Shown here piece by piece: positions 9,781 to 21,847 of a DNA stretch of 64,000 nucleotides; positions within the stretch are counted from its first letter, which is position 1, and the number at the start of each line of letters is the position of its first letter. The stretch spans positions 62,001-126,000 of the forward strand of contig OZ025656.1 of assembly GCA_964019335.1 (NCBI GenBank). The letters run 5' to 3'. The notes under the pieces are model-generated. The model had not been told where the DNA came from. It ran no database searches and saw only the letters and a list, made by a program, of their open reading frames with translations. The position numbers were made by a program, and so were the translations under genes. Source of the DNA: Diplonema japonicum (taxonomy: Eukaryota > Euglenozoa > Diplonemea > Diplonemida > Diplonemidae).

Positions 9781-11483
9781 ATGACATCGCAACTCAAGAC
9801 AACTGAAGATGATGGATCGTTCCTTGAGGCTGAGATCAGAGACTGGGTGGAGGAAAGGTCAGGGTACACATTCGAAGATCCTGACGACTGGCTTTCAGAG
9901 CTTGACAATGGTGTTGTGTTGTGTAAGATGCTAGCTGGTATTGATGACAGCCTGAAGACCAAGTTCAAGGCCAAACCGATGGGCATCTGGGGGAAGCGAG
10001 ACAATCTCTCTGTCTTCATCGACGTTCTGAAGCGTGAGCTTGATATGGATAGCGTGGTGCTCTTTGAAATCACGGACCTTCTCCCACAGGAGAACGCTGC
10101 ACAGGGTGCTAACCCCGACAATGTCGTCAGCTGTTTGCACGCTCTCGCGAAAACTGCATTCGAAAAATTCGGAACAGACCTACCAGGCTCTTGCAAGGCT
10201 GAGCTTGAAATTGAAGCTGAGAAGGAACTGGAAACATCTGAGATCGATAAGATTATCGAAGATGCGGAGGCAGAGCCTGTGACGCCTGTCACGACCACGG
10301 AGCCAGCATTCGACAGCGAGAGTGTGAAGCCCAGCGAGAAGGAGACTGTGCAAGACTCCGAATCCGAAGCACCTTCGTCTATAGCTCCGAAACCCAAGAA
10401 GTACAGAATTGTAAAAGGAGATGAAATCGACGAGGCTGTCGGCGAAGCGTTTAAAACGAGATCGACATCGGGTAACGATTTTGCTGGGGCTCGTGTTATG
10501 AGGATTAAGAAAGGGCAGTACCTGCTCCTCCCCCAAAAGAAGGTATTTTACATGAGAATATTAAGAGGGCAGCTGATGGTAAGGGTGGGTGGTGGCTGGG
10601 AGACCTTCGCGCAATGGTTGGGCCACCTAAAGCAGTTCTCGGCAACACACTTTGCGAAAAAGGCCACAACTAATGCCGAAGACCCTGCACAACGCACTGT
10701 CGATGTTGAAAAGGCTAAGGAGGAAGCGCAGCCGCAGCAAAACGCACAGCCAGCTATCGTGAAACCACAGGCACCCATGACGAGAAAAGCCCTTTCGAGA
10801 TCTCTCAGCGAGAGAACTAAGCCACGGCTGCAGACCCAAGGAAGCATGCGCAAGCAGGCAACACCCGCAGAGGGGAGGTCAACAACTCCAAGAAAGGTAT
10901 GCCACACAATATACACACCTACCCACAGGCAACTCAGAGGCACGCTACTAAAGCCGTTGCAAGACAGCAGTCTCAGTTGGGTAGACATCTGTCGGAGAGA
11001 CCTGCCTCAAACAGCATGATGGCTGAAAGGAAAGCATTGAAGGAAGGAAAGATGCCTCACCAGGTGACTACGAGAAGGGGGCAGAGCCCTGGAAGACCTA
11101 TGAGGACAACTAGCCCACTGGCAGAGAGACGATCCATGGACAAAAGCATGCCATCGCCAAACAGAGGTGCAGGCTACAGTGGTGCCCTTGGTGTAGGTGC
11201 CACTGTTAGGAGCACAAGCCCAAGAAGAAAGAGCGCACCTCTTGCGGAAAAGAGAACAACCAGCATGCGAATCGGCAGCAAGAAGCAACCAGTAGTTAAG
11301 CCCGCACCGAAGATTGCACCTGTGAACTTCCCCAAACCCAGGACACCTGCAACAAGGAGGACAAAGACCAGCCTCTCGGGTACAATGAAGTCGACAAACT
11401 CTTCTGTTTCTGCCCAACACACAAGGCCCTCACGCCCGTCCCTTGCTCGTTCGCACTCTCTTCGTGGTGGCGCCCGCAATTGA
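9781..11483 (+). CDS. GAS2-like cytoskeletal linker (CH + GAR domains)
   Basis: Exons 9781-10896 and 10929-11483 encode 556 residues; the 32-nt intron (GTATGC...ACAG) is phase 0. Residues 15-130 form a calponin-homology domain: DWVEER near the start, then WLSELDNGVVLCKM. Residues about 220-290 form a GAR (Gas2) domain, shown by MRILRGQLMVRVGGGW. CH-GAR proteins bridge actin and microtubules, so a cytoskeletal or flagellar linker is likely. The last 200 residues are basic and Ser/Pro/Arg-rich with SPRRKSAPLAEKRT, typical of microtubule-binding tails. I take the ATG at 9781, just after a pyrimidine tract and AG; the upstream in-frame sequence has no ATG. An in-frame GT...CAG at about 10542-10571 lies inside the conserved GAR core and is coding. 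Confidence 0.85.
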
Positions 11484-11973
11484 TAACTTTTACTTTTAAT
11501 CCCTTATCCTCCCCCTATGCTATCTTCGTGAATTGCTGTATGCGGGACACCCTGTGTTGCATCCGCGTGATAGGGCAGGCGGCAGCGTGCTGGAAGGTGG
11601 TTGGTGCCACTACCTCAAAAAAAAAGTCATGTGGCGCACCTTTACTTGGCCCTTTTATGACTATCGAAGGCACTGCGGTGGTACGAATCAGCGATGGTGT
11701 GCTGACCTGCAAGTGTACTTGACAGTGTTTCTGCTCTTTTTTCTTTTTTATTCTCTTCTCTTCTCTTTTCTTTTCTTTCCCAATCCCTTATCTCCCGCTC
11801 CTTTAGTTTGCTCCGACCACGTACATCCTTGCCGAACAGTGTAAAGGAGGTGACAGTACATGTGCACCGCCTGCGGCCTCTTGGCCTTCTTGAAACTGAA
11901 AGAAGGCGGAATACACAGAAACAACAACAGGCACACCAGCTGTCTGTAAGCCTCAAGTGGTGACCACAAAAAG

Positions 11974-12012
<39 letters not shown>

Positions 12013-12475
12013 AAGCGAAAAACACCACCAAATGCCCTCTAACGCTCGTCTTGCTGCACCGACGAGAAACCCGCTGCAACACACACGGGTCAGTTGGATT
12101 GGTATTCTCCTTCAGATATAAGGGAGATGCCCCATAATAGCAGCCTTTCATTCATTTTCCTTGCAAGATAAAGGTTGATATCTTGGATTGTCCCTTGCAC
12201 TGCCCTGAACTGGGGTTGGGCGTAGTTCAAGTTTTTAGGTGCATATTGTGCTCAGAAGGTTTTTTTATATGTCTGAGGTTATGGCATGGGATTTTATTAG
12301 CTTTCGAAGTTTTTTTTGCCCCATTGTTTCCATTGCCGCTCACGTTGCGAAGCGAAATGAGCTTCAATACAAGCATTCTTGGCCGTTTCTTTCTTTCCCC
12401 CCTTTTATTTTCTCCAAGTGCGTTGTCTTTGCCCCTCCTTAATCACGAGTCACCCCTACAGTCCACTGACATAAC
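11484..12475. other. Intergenic region, no gene seen
   Basis: This contains a long pyrimidine stretch at 11725-11803 ending in TTTAG, a run of about 33 A at 11979-12011, and a second C/T stretch before CCCTACAG at 12461, which is 14 bases before the next ATG. The first pyrimidine-AG may be a minor or cryptic acceptor. No frame resembles a protein. Confidence 0.6.
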
Positions 12476-13666
12476 ATGTCGTCACACGCTAAGACACCTG
12501 CTTCCCCGAGCACGAGGTCTCAAAGGGACCGCAGTAGGAGCAGAAGCAGAAGGAGATCTTCGAGCTCTCCAAGCAGGAGGAGGCGAAGCACGCACGACTC
12601 AGAGAGGAGTCGTAGGAGGAGGTCGCCTTCCAAAAGTGACAGCAGCAGCGGCAGCAGCAGGAGCAGGTCACCTCGCGCTACCCCTTCGCGTAAGGCGCCA
12701 GAGGGCTTCGTTTATAGCAAAGCATCACCCTACCAAGGCTCTCCTGCAGATGGCAGGAGCTACCCTTCGTTTGACCCAAGAGACCAAGCACCGGAGGACA
12801 GGACGCTGAGCGCTTTGAACACTAGAGGGCCACTTGAGCCCAGAGTTCCTCTCGTTAGGGGCTCTCTTAGGCTCGAAGGTGTAAACTTTGCAAGATATGA
12901 AGGTATGAAGGTGGACCCTGAGCGACAGCGTGCCTTTACGTCTGCAATCAGGGATGACCTCATCAGTGAAGCAGGCAACGGTGTGGTGAGAGAGGATATC
13001 TTGCTCAGACTTACACCTGGGCCAATAAAAACAGTGGTCCTTGACTACGCAAGCGGCGTGACCAAGGACGGCCTCTTGAACCTCCCTTCGTTGGTGGACG
13101 CCGAGTGGTGCATTGATTGTGAGTACGCGATAGCCGCCAGGAACGAGGATAGGCAGGTTGCGATTGCCCGAACGCTCTTCGAAGCGCTCTCCGACGGTGA
13201 CCTTGCAATGGACAGTACGAGGCGCGCTTACTTGAAGTACCTGAACTCCAACCACGCAGACCCTAACAAGATACGTGTTGTCCCTACAGCGACAGCGGAA
13301 GATGCCGAAAAGAAGCCTCAATCACCTCATCACCGATCGGGTCTCTACGAGGAGGCTGATCCTCTTGAAGGGAGGTACACGTGGCATGAACGTAGGTCTC
13401 GTCAAGATCTGCCTACTGTACGCAATCTACCTGACGCTCCAAACAGCCCGAGAGCCCGTCCCCATATTGTAGGAGACGTCCCGGCTATTGGGGGTGTTCC
13501 GCTTGAGCATCGTCCCAAGCCCGATCCTGCTGCTATTGTATGTTTATATGTATCTTCTCAGCCACAACAGACATCGCCGCAAAGCTACGCACGCCGCACC
13601 CAGCAGCCGTGGTGGGACACCAGCCCCTCGTGGGAGCTGAAGCGTGCGATGGCACGTGAGTCTTGA
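12476..13666 (+). CDS. RS-rich protein with a possible SEA-like domain
   Basis: Exons 12476-13537 and 13571-13666 (33-nt intron) give 385 residues. Residues 1-75 are dominated by RS, SR and RRRS words as in SR splicing factors, but no RNA-recognition motif follows. The middle (about 130-240) contains RYEGMKVDPERQRAFTSAIR, then DDLI, ED(I) and a segment like LTPGPIKTVVLDYASG. This resembles the small alpha-beta (SEA-like) repeats I associate with euglenozoan cytoskeletal proteins, but that is a pattern impression. The C-terminus is Pro/Arg-rich and ends near WWDTSPSWELKRAM. The intron call rests on GTATGT...ACAACAG; without splicing the frame also stays open, so the 11 extra residues are possible. 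Function unknown. Confidence 0.7.
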   Translation: MSSHAKTPASPSTRSQRDRSRSRSRRRSSSSPSRRRRSTHDSERSRRRRSPSKSDSSSGSSRSRSPRATPSRKAPEGFVYSKASPYQGSPADGRSYPSFDPRDQAPEDRTLSALNTRGPLEPRVPLVRGSLRLEGVNFARYEGMKVDPERQRAFTSAIRDDLISEAGNGVVREDILLRLTPGPIKTVVLDYASGVTKDGLLNLPSLVDAEWCIDCEYAIAARNEDRQVAIARTLFEALSDGDLAMDSTRRAYLKYLNSNHADPNKIRVVPTATAEDAEKKPQSPHHRSGLYEEADPLEGRYTWHERRSRQDLPTVRNLPDAPNSPRARPHIVGDVPAIGGVPLEHRPKPDPAAIVCLYVSSQPQQTSPQSYARRTQQPWWDTSPSWELKRAMARES

Positions 13667-13808
13667 TACTGTGTTTTTATTTGTAAACATCCCTTCCTCT
13701 CTTTGTACTTTGTATCTGTTAGTCTACGTAAAATTTATTTGTAGTGCGAGATTGGACTTCACACGCAGGGTCAGTAAGCATTTAGAAATGATTGGAAGCT
13801 GAGACGAC

Positions 13809-16330
13809 ATGTCCGCGCTGTTGGGGAACGACTCCAGCAACTCCAACGGCTACGATGAGCCGGAGTGGGAGGTCGTCATTGTTCTTGCTGCCTATGGAGC
13901 TCTTTTCTATGCTTTGACGTTTTGCTCTTTTCCTGTGCTGATATATTTCTTGAGCAAAAACGATAGTTGGACACCATTAAACGTGAAGCAACGGGGCTTG
14001 ACTCAGCTGGGTGTTGCTGCTGGTGGTTTGTGGTTTTTGCACAACATTCTGGTTCCGCAGCTGCCACAGGACGAACGAGACAAAATGCTACCACCACACT
14101 CCGGATCGTGCTGGTTGCGCGAATTTTGGAGAACAGTTAGTGTGTGTATTTATGCTAATGCCATTCTCGTGAAGCAGTATAAAAGTCACGTGCGATACGT
14201 GTCACGGGATGGACGCCTCCCTACCTATGTGCACATGCTGCTGCTCTCGATTCCATATGTGCTGATGGTGGCTCTGCCCTTCTGGGAGCGTTATGACGCC
14301 GACACCAGTGAGTGTCTCGACCCTGATTCGTCGGAATACGTTCTCTTTGCATGGACTACCGTGATATTGATGTGCAGCGTGGCCCTTGTTAACACCTTGA
14401 GAGACACTTGTACTTTCTATCCTAACTTCAGGGGTTCGGTTGCTGAGGTCACCGGCTTGGCAGTGCTTATGACCGTGAAAGCATTTGAGGTATGGCAGTT
14501 TGTTATGGTTTCAGCATATTATTCACAGTTGTGGTTGTCATGCGAAGGAAATATGTGCCCTTCGCACTTTACAAAAGTGACGATCATGACATTCTTCTTG
14601 ATCACAGTGCCGAACACTGTGTACTGGATTGCCCTTGGCGAGTATGCCCCAAAGACGTCACATACAACACAGGGTAATGTGGAAGGTCGTGACCGGAGAT
14701 GTAGAGTACTGTAGGAACCTGGAGAGGCTGTGCTCACCCACATCACACCTCATCCTTGCGAACACCGACGTGGTCGAGGACTACGACGACGGGGGACACG
14801 ACGAGGAAGACACCGAGCCACACATACCAATACCAAGGATGCGACCGAACTACGACAAAGGGAGTACAGGGGAGTTCTTCGAGACCGATCGCCTTGCACG
14901 ACTCATCGACAACGGTGATCGTGATGCTGTGCGATCCTTCGTGCTGGCCACGAACCTCGACCTGGTGCACATATTAGACAGGGAAGGCCTGGCTCCCTTG
15001 CACAGAGCTGTCCAAGGAGGCTATGCGGATCTGGTAGAATTCCTTATAGAAATCAACTGTGATCCGAACCTTCCTTCGCGCGACGGGGACCGCGCGATAC
15101 ACTTTGCAGCACGGTTAGGGAACACAACTATCATCTCCATCCTGCATGAGGCCAACGCCGATGTGAACGCTATTTCACATAGAGGCATCACACCGCTGCA
15201 CTACGCAGTGCTGTCCGCGTCCATCTCTGCTATTACCCTTCTTCTGGATAGGGGCGCTCTTGTGAACATACCTGGCATGGAAGTAGTTTCTGATAAAGGC
15301 AATTGGGAAAAGGCTCATGTAGCCGATGCGGGGAGGATTAAAAATTACTGGAAGCAACCTTTAACGCTAGCAGTAGAGCTGGGTCTTGTAGATGTGGTGT
15401 CGTGCATGGCACAGCCTTCTGTTTTGAACACCCCTTGTGCCCACGGGATTACACAGCTCATGATAGCCGTCGTGTTGGGGCACAAGGCTGTTGTCGAGGT
15501 CCTGCTTAATGTATGTTTACAGACATTTTTCACAATGTTCAGAACGGAGTCGACATTTGGCGTATAAGCAACCGCGACAAGCGTAATGTCCTGCATTACA
15601 ATGCCATGCAAGGCAGCACGCATATGTTCACGCTGCTCAAGTATGTCAGAAGTATTACACATCATGTATGACACGCAGGGAATGGTTCCTAAATACTGAG
15701 CCGCCCAACTCCCCCCCTCAATCACCTAAGAAAAGCATCCCATCAACACCCAAGGTGGGGCCTCCAAGGTATGTTTACTGCAAGCACCACTCAACTTAGA
15801 TCTGCCTCGCCAGTCTGTCCTTCGCTGAGCCCTCTTAGCGGGGCTCCGGGTTGCAGTGGTCCCTCTTTTCCTTCTGGCGACAAGGCCTCTATTTTTGTTG
15901 ACTCTGCGTGCGCAGCAGATTCTCTCAGTGCAGACCTCACAGATCTGGAGCAAAAGAGCAGTGAAGGGAGAGTAGAAGAACCGGCGCTCCTGTGGAATGG
16001 GCCTGCAGATCCTAAGCAGCTCCTTGCTATCTTCTTGTCCATGCCGGACTGCATGGGAAGGACACCGTTACACTACTCGGTGCTTAAGACAAATCACGAC
16101 CTTGTTGCCATGCTTCTTGCTGAAGGTGCCAATCCAAAAGCACGCGATCTGCAGCGACCTGAAAGAGGTATGTCTGTTTGCACATGTGAACAAACACAGG
16201 ATGCCTTGGGGCGACCCCTGCAGAGTACATTCAGCAGCTACAAGGCGCACACCACGGTACGCCAAGCGAGCGGGCTGAATATTACAAAGTCTGGCTGGCT
16301 CTCCAACCACGAACTGTTTCGAAATCGTAA
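13809..16330 (+). CDS. Seven-transmembrane protein with ankyrin repeats
   Basis: Six exons (13809-14641, 14673-15510, 15543-15640, 15679-15768, 15800-16167, 16200-16330; introns 31-38 nt) encode 785 residues. Residues 22-48, 64-82, 106-122, 140-158, 177-195, 211-238 and 255-276 are hydrophobic, giving seven helices and a GPCR-like topology, with the FWR segment at the start of the third helix recalling RGS-type 7TM proteins. After an acidic linker come ankyrin repeats with classical signatures (GLAPLHRAVQGGYADLVEFL, GDRAIHFAARLGN, GITPLHYAVLS, GRTPLHYSVLKTNHD), the last ending in GATPAEYI. The exon junctions are what join the 7TM and ankyrin parts and keep the repeats in frame. No RGS or kinase domain is visible. 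A receptor or channel-like sensor is an inference. Confidence 0.75.
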
Positions 16331-16575
16331 CTTCAATTTACATCCTGACCTGATTCGCTCTTGTATCCCTTTAGATATATTTGACAGGAAGCTTGATGCC
16401 GTTCGCGGTGTCTATCAAACCAGCAGCTTACCAGTGTCTTCTATCTCCGCACGTAGGACCGATGGTGTTGCACAAGGCTAAGGAATAGCACCTAATATTC
16501 GTGCTTGGGGAAATGGCTGTCCCTGCACTCTTCTTTTCCTACCCCTTGCCTCATGACATAAGGAACAATACACAA

Positions 16576-19392
16576 ATGCAAAATGCCCCCCAAATCCTCA
16601 CTGCGAAGGAAATAGAGGTGAGGAAGGAGGAGTTGCGGAACAATAGGCAAGACGAGGGGCGAAATAGAAATGGTGTCCTTGAAAGGAGGGCCGGTTTGGA
16701 GAGAGAGTTTGAAAGCTTCAAACCAGCGGCTGTGGGCACACATCGTCATGTTGACACTGGAAACGTGAAACACGTGCCCATGGCAGCGGAGAGGAGTCTG
16801 CAGGTAACTAACGACGTGACGCGGACACTGCTGGATATGGCCGACCAAGAGCTTGACCTGTCGAACGAGGCGTGGGAAGAAGATCTCGAGAAGTGCATTA
16901 AGGTCCTTAACGAAGACCTTGTTCTTGCAGAGGTCGTGAGCCAAGGGACCAACCTTCAGAAGTATGCATCGGAAAAGGAGGCCGCACTCGTCGAGAAAGA
17001 AGTGGCCTCCATCGAGGACTACGTTCAGAACGCCGACAGGTTCGCACAGTTGTACGGCGAAGTGTCCAGGTGCGAGGGCATGATCGAAAGCATACGCAAT
17101 GTGGTGTGGGGCTTCCGAGACCACTTAGGAAGTATTACTGGTGACATAAAATCATTGCAGCAACGCAGCGCCGAGATAACTGAAAAAATTAAAAACCGAG
17201 AGGACGCCCTCTTGTACTTGTCGCCCATATTACAGAAGATAGATGTGATCACACCTGAATGGATCAAGTCTGTTGAGAACACGCCCATCGAGGCTCCTGA
17301 CGGCAGGAACAAACGTGATAAACAGCGTGAGGTGGATGCGGTGTTCCTTCAGGCTGTCCGCCAGTTGGATGAAAAAATAAACTTCCTCTCCGAGGACCCA
17401 TACCTAGAAGGCTCGTTGATGCAGCAGCAACTCTACCCCCAACTCATGAGTGCAGCCTCAAAGGTGTCCTTAAAGGTGCATGCCTTCTTGCTCGGTAAAA
17501 TGGAAGGTTTGAAGGAAGACACAAATATTGTCATCCAGCAGCAGGCCCTGGCCCACCGATGCTCGTTTGCCTTCCGCTTCCTGAAGCACTACAACCAGTC
17601 TCTTGCTGACAACATTGTGGACCAGTACGTTGAAATGATAAACAAGGTGTATGGGAAGCTCATGCGCAGGTCCTACCAGAGCGCTGCGAAGCCTGAAGTG
17701 CGGGTTGCAAAGCCAGAGCTGATAATCCCCAAGGAATGTTTTGACGCGAAGAAGGGCACTGAGGCCAGCGGGAAAAAGTTGTTTGGTAAGCTGACGGGCG
17801 TGACGTCACGAGACAAGGTGCAGGTTCCCTTTCCGGAGAGGCTATTAATCCTCACAGCTATCATCCCTGATGGCGATCAGCTTGTCGTAGATCCATCCAT
17901 CGCCATGAGCCAAACTCGTACTTACGTAGAGGACTTCGTGAGGATAAACTCCTGTCTCATCAACACCGCAGTACACGAGGCGTCTTTTATTTCTGAATAT
18001 TTTTCGTTCCCTTCTGCAAGACGTGAAGTATGCACCAGTTCAGGGTATAAACACCGCAACAGGCGATCCTCACGCATGTATTCGATAAGGGCTATGCGTA
18101 CGTCAGAGAGAAGACGATGGAAGTTCTTGCTGCTGCTGCCAATGACATCATCGGCATCTTGCTGTTGCTGCGGATGTATGGAATGCTATAAATCTTGAAA
18201 ACTCGCAACACACACAGCTCCGAGTGTCTCTTCAGCCATCTGCTGCCAAGTAAAGAAGACCCTAACGGGTTAGGGATACAGGTGTGCACGCACCACGCAC
18301 AGCACCACCAGCAGTCGTCACTGGTGACGTCACGGACAAACCTACACCCCGGGACAATGGGAGAAGGCATTGCTCAGAGGAGCCAGAACAGGAACTTTAG
18401 GCCTCCTGGCTTCTTGGTGAGTAACTTGAAGGACCAGCAAGCCAAGTTGTGGGGCATGTACAGTGAATGCATCGGCAACCAGATTGCCAGTGTCAGGGAC
18501 GCTTCCGAGATCAGTTTTGCGAAAATTAAAACTTCCAATAACAAACCGGCAGCGGAGCTCATGAAGCAAGACGCGGCGCTCTGCCAGCACCTCGCCGCAC
18601 ACAGCACCGTGAAGCGGTACGTGGACCTTGTCTGCGATTTGCATACAATCAACACGATCCCCATGATCGGCAGCAGAGTGTCGGGTGCACAGAACGGAAG
18701 TTTGATATTCAGTGATGCAGTGGTGGCGGACTTGGCCATCTTGCGGAATGAGATGATCAAGCTGATTACGATCCTGTCGCGGCGACACACCACACCCACC
18801 TTGACGTCTATTTGCGAGGTCAACAATTTCGCATCTGTAGTGGAAGTCTTCGTTGAGAGAGGAGTGGCCCGTGAGGCTTGTGAGGATATCCAAGTCTTTG
18901 AAAGCACTTTGCGGAGCCGTGTCGAGGTTTTCGCACTGCAGGTATGTAGCCACTGCACCCGCACGACCACACTACAGGAGCTGAAGCCTATCTATGGTCC
19001 TATGATGGACCTGGTGAACAAGAGCTCAGAAATATTAAAGAAAGCAAAAGTATGCAAAACAAATGCAAACACAACACCCGCAGACGGAGGACGAGTACGC
19101 AGCAAACAGGATGGTGATCGACGCTGACGCCATAGTCGGGGTTGTCAACAGGTTCCACGCAGAATGGCAAGAGAACTTCGAGAACCTGTTCAACCTTATG
19201 GGACAGTATTTCAAGAAGATCTACGCAGGACAGTTTGTTCTGAAGGTTATCTTCGCAAAGATCGTCGGCATGAACCAGTCACTGCACACCATCGTGACCA
19301 ACATGTGGTCCAACCCACTTTGTGGTGCCAAGCTTGTTTCGAAGGAGGTTATCAAACACCAGGCTGCAACAAAATACGCGATATCCCTTTAA
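16576..19392 (+). CDS. VPS52: VPS52, GARP/EARP tethering complex subunit
   Basis: Exons 16576-18027, 18063-18175, 18218-18941, 18978-19049 and 19084-19392 (introns 34-42 nt) encode 889 residues. The product aligns along its length with Vps52/Sac2: an N-terminal helical region with LNEDLVLAEVVSQGTNLQ and IEDYVQNADRFAQLYGEVS, the middle LSPILQKIDVITPEW, then SFAFRFLKHYNQSL and a C-terminal helical bundle ending IFAKIVGMNQSLHTIV. Vps52 is a core of the GARP complex, which tethers endosome-derived vesicles at the trans-Golgi. I start at ATG 16576, 13 bases after an AG that follows a C/T-rich stretch. The segment 18281-18360 is less conserved and could hide a further very short intron. Family length is usually 640-750, so this one is somewhat long. 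Confidence 0.85.
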
Positions 19393-19531
19393 GAAGGTGT
19401 TGCACAAGGATCTATCTTTCCGCACACTTGAAGTGGAGCCATCCATAAAAGGATTTTCTTTTTTTTAATATTCTTGTTGCCATTCCAAATAAGAAAAGTA
19501 CCTTGCTCAGGAAAATAGTAGATCATTTACA

Positions 19532-21218
19532 ATGTCGCAACAACAAGTACTCGTGTTGCAGTCGAACACAAAGAGAGAGCATGGCAGGAAGGCGCAGCTC
19601 AACAACATCAGCGCAGGGAAGTCTGTGGCTGACCTGATTAGAACAACGCTCGGGCCGAGGAGCATGTTGAAAATGATCTTGGACCCCATGGGCAGCACGC
19701 AGATCACGAACGACGGGAACGCCATCCTCCGTGAGATCGACGTGGTGCACCCCGCAGCGAAGCACATGATCGAGCTGGCAAGGGCGCAGGACGAAGAGTG
19801 CGGTGACGGTACCACTTCCGTGATCATCCTGGGTGGGGAGATGCTCGCCACCTCGCAGCCCTTCATCGAGATCCACAACATCCACCCCATCAAGGTTGTG
19901 AGGGGGTACATGCAGGCACTGGACGACGCAGTTGCCTACATGAAGAGCATCGCCCTCCCCGTCGATGTCAACAACGACGATGAGATGTTCAACATCGTCG
20001 ACTCCTGCCTGGGCACCAAGTTCGCCGGGAGGTACGGCGATCTCGCAACAAAGCTTGCTGTGTCTGCCGTGAGGAAGGTGCAGCGCCGCGACCCCGTCTC
20101 TGGGAACTACGAGGTGGACTTCAAGAGGTACGCGAAGGTTGAGAAGATCCCCGGTGGGCACATCGACGAGTGCAAGGTCTTGGACGGTGTCATGTTCAAC
20201 AAGGACATCACGCACCAGAAGATGCGCCGTATGATTAAAAATCCCAGAGTGCTTCTCCTTGACTGCCCTCTGGAATACAAAAAAGCTGAAAGCATGCTGA
20301 ACGTGGAGATCATTGATGAACAGGACTGGGAGAAGCTGATGGACATGGAAGAGAAGTGGATCCAGGACGTGTGCGAGGACATCATCCGTGCAAAGCCCGA
20401 TGTTGTGATAACCGAGAAGGGTATCAGCGACCTTGCGCAGCACTACTTCGTGAAGGCCGGAATCACCGCCATCAGAAGAATCAGGAAGACCGACAACAAC
20501 CGTATCGCAAGAGCCACTGGCGCGACCATTGTGCACAGGCCCGACGAGATTAAGGAGACGGACATTGGCACCAACGCGGGGTTGTTCCAGGTGCAGAAGA
20601 TCGGTGACGAGTACTTCACGTTCATTGTTGAGTGCAAGGAGCCCAAGGCATGCTCCATCATTCTCCGTGGTGCTTCGAAGGACACTCTGAACGAGATCGA
20701 GAGGAACCTTCACGACGCCATGAACGTGGCGAGGAACATCTTCAACGAGCCTAAGGTGGTGTACGGCGGCGGCAGTGTGGAAATGGCTGTGTCTCAGATG
20801 TTGGTGGAGAAGTCGAAGACCATCCAGGGTGTGCAGCAGAAGGCCTACCAGGCAGTGGCACAAGCTCTGGAGGTAATTCCCAGGACACTTGTGCAGAACT
20901 GTGGTGGTGCTGTAATTAAGCTTCTTACTGAGCTGCGTGCCAAGCACACCGACAAGGCTAACGTGTCATACGGCATCGACGGTGAAGAGGGCACCCTCAT
21001 CGACATGAAGGACAAGAAAATCATGGAGCCTCTGCTTGTGAAGCAACAGACCCTGAAAACAGCTGTTGAGGCTGCGTGCGTGCTCATCAGAATCGACGAT
21101 ATCGTGTCTGGTGTGTCCGTCGGCGATGATAGGCCGCAGCAGGTATGCATTATTATTAAAAACAATTGACACCACACCACATCCACAGGCCCAGGGCGGT
21201 GGTGATGATGAGGAATAG
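19532..21218 (+). CDS. CCT3: T-complex chaperonin subunit gamma
   Basis: Exons 19532-21142 and 21189-21218 (46-nt intron) encode 546 residues, the usual length. The start VLVLQSNTKREHGRKAQ, the ATP-site GDGTTS at residues 91-96, NDGNAILREI, and the apical and C-terminal equatorial segments with GGGSVEM (about 411-417) match CCT3 rather than other subunits. It forms one of eight positions in the cytosolic TRiC ring, which folds actin and tubulin. The last exon adds only AQGGGDDEE; the intron is required, since the unspliced frame stops in ten codons of unrelated sequence. The start lies 140 bases after the VPS52 stop, with CTTGCTCAG at 19510 as probable acceptor. Confidence 0.95.
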
Positions 21219-21847
21219 GAGCTGAAAATTAGAGATCGTTCACACCTACATTAGACTTGTGCCTGTGGCACTGGGGCTGGTGAATAGAATTCCTTTTCCC
21301 TTTTCTTTTTTCCTTTTTCTTTTTTGCATTAAATGAAACACCGAGCGCCATCCCCCGACGCCCCGTAAAACATAGTAATGATCAAGTTTCGTGAAGTGGT
21401 TTGAACATAAAGGCCCCTCTATTTTTTTTTCGTCCCCCCCCTTTGTTTTCTTTTTCACATCCCACTTTTTCTTTATGTTTTGTTGTTTCCCTTTGTTTAC
21501 TGTTTTTGCTCTTTCTGGTTTCCTTTTTTCTTTTTCTTTTTTGCCCAACCCACTTTAGTGTATCAGTCCCTTGCCATTGTTTGCCCCACACATTTCTTAC
21601 CACCCCTTTGAGAACAGAAGGTTATGTTGCGCAAGTGGCGCCTCAGCTTATTGAATAGGTGTGCTAGGCATTCACACCCTTTCCCTCTTTTTTGTTTTTG
21701 TTCTTTCCCCCCACCTTTTTCTCCATCCCTTCCCCGTTAGATCTCCATCACATGGTTTCTTTACCCTCGCCCCTACCACTTCACACCCAGCCAAACCCAG
21801 TTTTTTTAGTTCACTATATTCTGTCTCTTGATGCCCATACAGGTAGA
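21219..21847. other. Intergenic region, no gene seen
   Basis: T- and C-rich blocks at 21290-21330, 21420-21560 and 21685-21740 are followed by CCCATACAG ending at 21842, six bases before the next ATG. Apparent frames in these blocks are low-complexity and not protein-like. Confidence 0.6.

Noticed and set aside
10542-10571. Possible 30-nt in-frame intron (GTATTT...GGGCAG) in the GAS2-like gene
   Set aside because: It encodes VFYMRILRGQ, part of the conserved GAR core, so removing it would destroy the domain.
12183-12809. + strand frame of 208 codons overlapping the RS-rich gene
   Set aside because: It crosses pyrimidine runs before the acceptor and then overlaps the RS-rich gene in another frame.
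19523-20947. Long - strand open frame of 474 codons opposite CCT3
   Set aside because: It is a His/Leu/Val-rich shadow of the well-supported chaperonin gene, a result of its codon bias.
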